A stretch of DNA of 64,000 nt from Luteolibacter sp. SL250 (GTDB lineage Bacteria > Verrucomicrobiota > Verrucomicrobiia > Verrucomicrobiales > Akkermansiaceae). Numbering within the stretch: the stretch's first letter is position 1; every line of letters begins with the position of its first letter. The notes under the pieces are model-generated. The model was given only the letters and a program-made list of their open reading frames with translations, searched no databases and had not been told where the DNA came from. The DNA lies in assembly GCF_026625605.1 (NCBI RefSeq), contig NZ_CP113054.1, forward strand, positions 4,030,001-4,094,000, written 5' to 3'. A program made the position numbers and the translations under genes. Shown here one piece after another: positions 63,041-64,000 of the stretch.

Positions 63041-64000
63041 GGCGCCGGAGTGGGGGTCGTCGGGTTCACCCTGGTGCCCTCCCTGAGGGTCAGGAGGCCT
63101 TCCGTAACGACACGATCATCCGGTGAGAGACCTTCGAAAATGGAGATGAGGCCGTCATGGGTCTGGCCGGTCCTGACGTTCCGGTAGCTGACGGTGTTGC
63201 CGCCGTTCAGCGCGAAGACGAAGCGCTGGCCCTGGTCCGTGCCGACGGCGCGTTCGGGGACCAGCAGCGTCCTCACGGGATTCTCCAGGCTGAGACGGAC
63301 GCGGGCGTAAAGGCCCACGCGGGCGACGAGGTCCTTGTTCTCCAGGATCGCGCGGACACGGAGCGTGCCGGTGTCGGTCTTGATGGCGTTGTCCACGAAA
63401 TCGACGCGGGCCTTGTGGGGATAGCCTTCCTCGTTGAGCAGGCCGACTTCGGCGATGATGCTTTCGGAGAAATTCTTGCCGCCACTCTCACGGATGATGC
63501 GGTCCCAGCGGAGGACGGAGCGCTCCGGCACCTCGAACGTCACATAGACCGGAGCCTGGCGGACGATGGAGGTGAGGGTGTCGCCGATGGAGATGAGGTT
63601 GCCGCGGGTGACGACGAGGCTGCTGACCTTTCCGTCGATGGGAGAGGTGATCCTGGTGTACTCCAGATCGAGCTGCGCGTTGTCGAGCGCTGCCTGGGCG
63701 GCGCGATGGCTGCCCTGGGTATCGAGGAGCTGCGTCTGCCGGGTTTCGAGTTCCTCCTGGGAGATGGCGCTGCTCTGGCGGAGGATGGTGGCGCGCTTGA
63801 AATCGGAGTCCGCCTTCTCCATGGACGCCTGCATCCGTTCCAGGCCGGCCTTCGCGGCCTGGAGGCGGGCTTCGTATTCCCGGGGGTTGATCTGGAACAA
63901 CGGGTCGCCGGCGTTGATCCGGGTTCCTTCGGCGAACTCGATCTTCTCCAGCAGGCCGTTGACGCGGGCCTTGATCTCCACCTGGTCGATCGCCTCGATC
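63037..64000 (-). CDS. RND efflux adaptor (membrane fusion protein), 5' end outside window
   Basis: About 320 residues are visible; the frame is open to the window edge (IEAIDQVEIKARVNGLLEKI), so the signal sequence and N-terminus lie beyond. It shows the lipoyl half-motif EGTRINAGDPLFQINPREYE, a coiled-coil hairpin (AKAGLERMQASMEKADSDFK, then SAISQEELETRQTQL), the second lipoyl half SPIDGKVSSLVVTRGNLI and beta-barrel parts. It links the inner-membrane pump to the outer-membrane channel. The 4-base overlap with the pump gene means coupled translation. Confidence 0.95.
   Translation of the reverse strand, partial: IEAIDQVEIKARVNGLLEKIEFAEGTRINAGDPLFQINPREYEARLQAAKAGLERMQASMEKADSDFKRATILRQSSAISQEELETRQTQLLDTQGSHRAAQAALDNAQLDLEYTRITSPIDGKVSSLVVTRGNLISIGDTLTSIVRQAPVYVTFEVPERSVLRWDRIIRESGGKNFSESIIAEVGLLNEEGYPHKARVDFVDNAIKTDTGTLRVRAILENKDLVARVGLYARVRLSLENPVRTLLVPERAVGTDQGQRFVFALNGGNTVSYRNVRTGQTHDGLISIFEGLSPDDRVVTEGLLTLREGTRVNPTTPTPAP

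Noticed and set aside
1..64000. CRISPR array, tRNA or rRNA genes
   Set aside because: I looked for evenly spaced repeats and for tRNA-like CCA-end/anticodon arms and found none I could defend by eye.

Overview
The window looks like an accessory-rich stretch of a Verrucomicrobiota chromosome (Luteolibacter/Haloferula-like is a guess). The evidence is a PEP-CTERM sorting tail (VPEPS, hydrophobic stretch, RRRR) on a secreted protein, several exported proteins carrying the LETSTDMVNW...RFFRVR style of tail common in that phylum, a delta-60-repeat exported protein, and many ferritin-like stress proteins. GC content is high over most genes, with more AT-rich islands. I saw no rRNA, tRNA or CRISPR array.

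Layout. 1-4 kb: small hypotheticals, a DUF892 protein, a truncated CbiX-like gene, an RRM protein and a transglutaminase-like protease. 4-5 kb: two truncated gene pieces (histidine kinase, S9 peptidase) abut head to head. 5.1-16.3 kb: a defence-type island bounded by direct repeats. It holds a UvrD-like helicase/nuclease, a type III-like Mod and Res in an overlapping operon, gene debris, a GNAT-like protein and a 409-residue HTH protein. 16.4-24.2 kb: exported proteins, HtrA, Hsp20 and two tiny membrane ORFs. 24.6-29.7 kb: DnaE2, a four-helix stress protein, and broken SRAP and Mn-catalase genes. 29.9-41.8 kb: a sugar dehydrogenase, MOSC protein, FAD/NAD(P) protein, SDR, Zn alcohol dehydrogenase, hydrolases, MalQ and alpha-amylase. 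41.8-49.3 kb: a stress cluster with three DUF892 proteins, a DUF6766 protein, an SDR and a large catalase. 49.4-59.8 kb: a mosaic of IS remnants, comM fragments and repeats. It surrounds a second transglutaminase/RRM module (with FmdB-like and desaturase genes), a PEP-CTERM protein, a phospholipase D-type protein and a large exported protein. 59.9-64 kb: an RND efflux pump and its adaptor, which runs off the window.

The most unusual signal is a dispersed repeat family derived from comM (yifB). Five copies carry the middle of the gene around the NPCP(C/Y)G motif, four of them followed by a shared non-comM tail. Two further pieces carry only the comM 3' end. These pieces flank the defence island (5.1 and 16.2 kb) and the transglutaminase-RRM-desaturase module (50.7 and 54.2 kb), and one lies beside the RND operon (59.7 kb). 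One copy (56.6 kb) is split by a 165-bp MITE-like element with 26-bp terminal inverted repeats. comM is an established insertion target for Tn7-related islands in Acinetobacter. Repeated insertion or recombination at comM-like sequence here is an inference.

Functionally, most intact genes fit stress survival: peroxide, protein quality control, DNA damage, membrane lipid change and storage-glucan turnover. The mosaic parts look like a landing zone for horizontally acquired modules.
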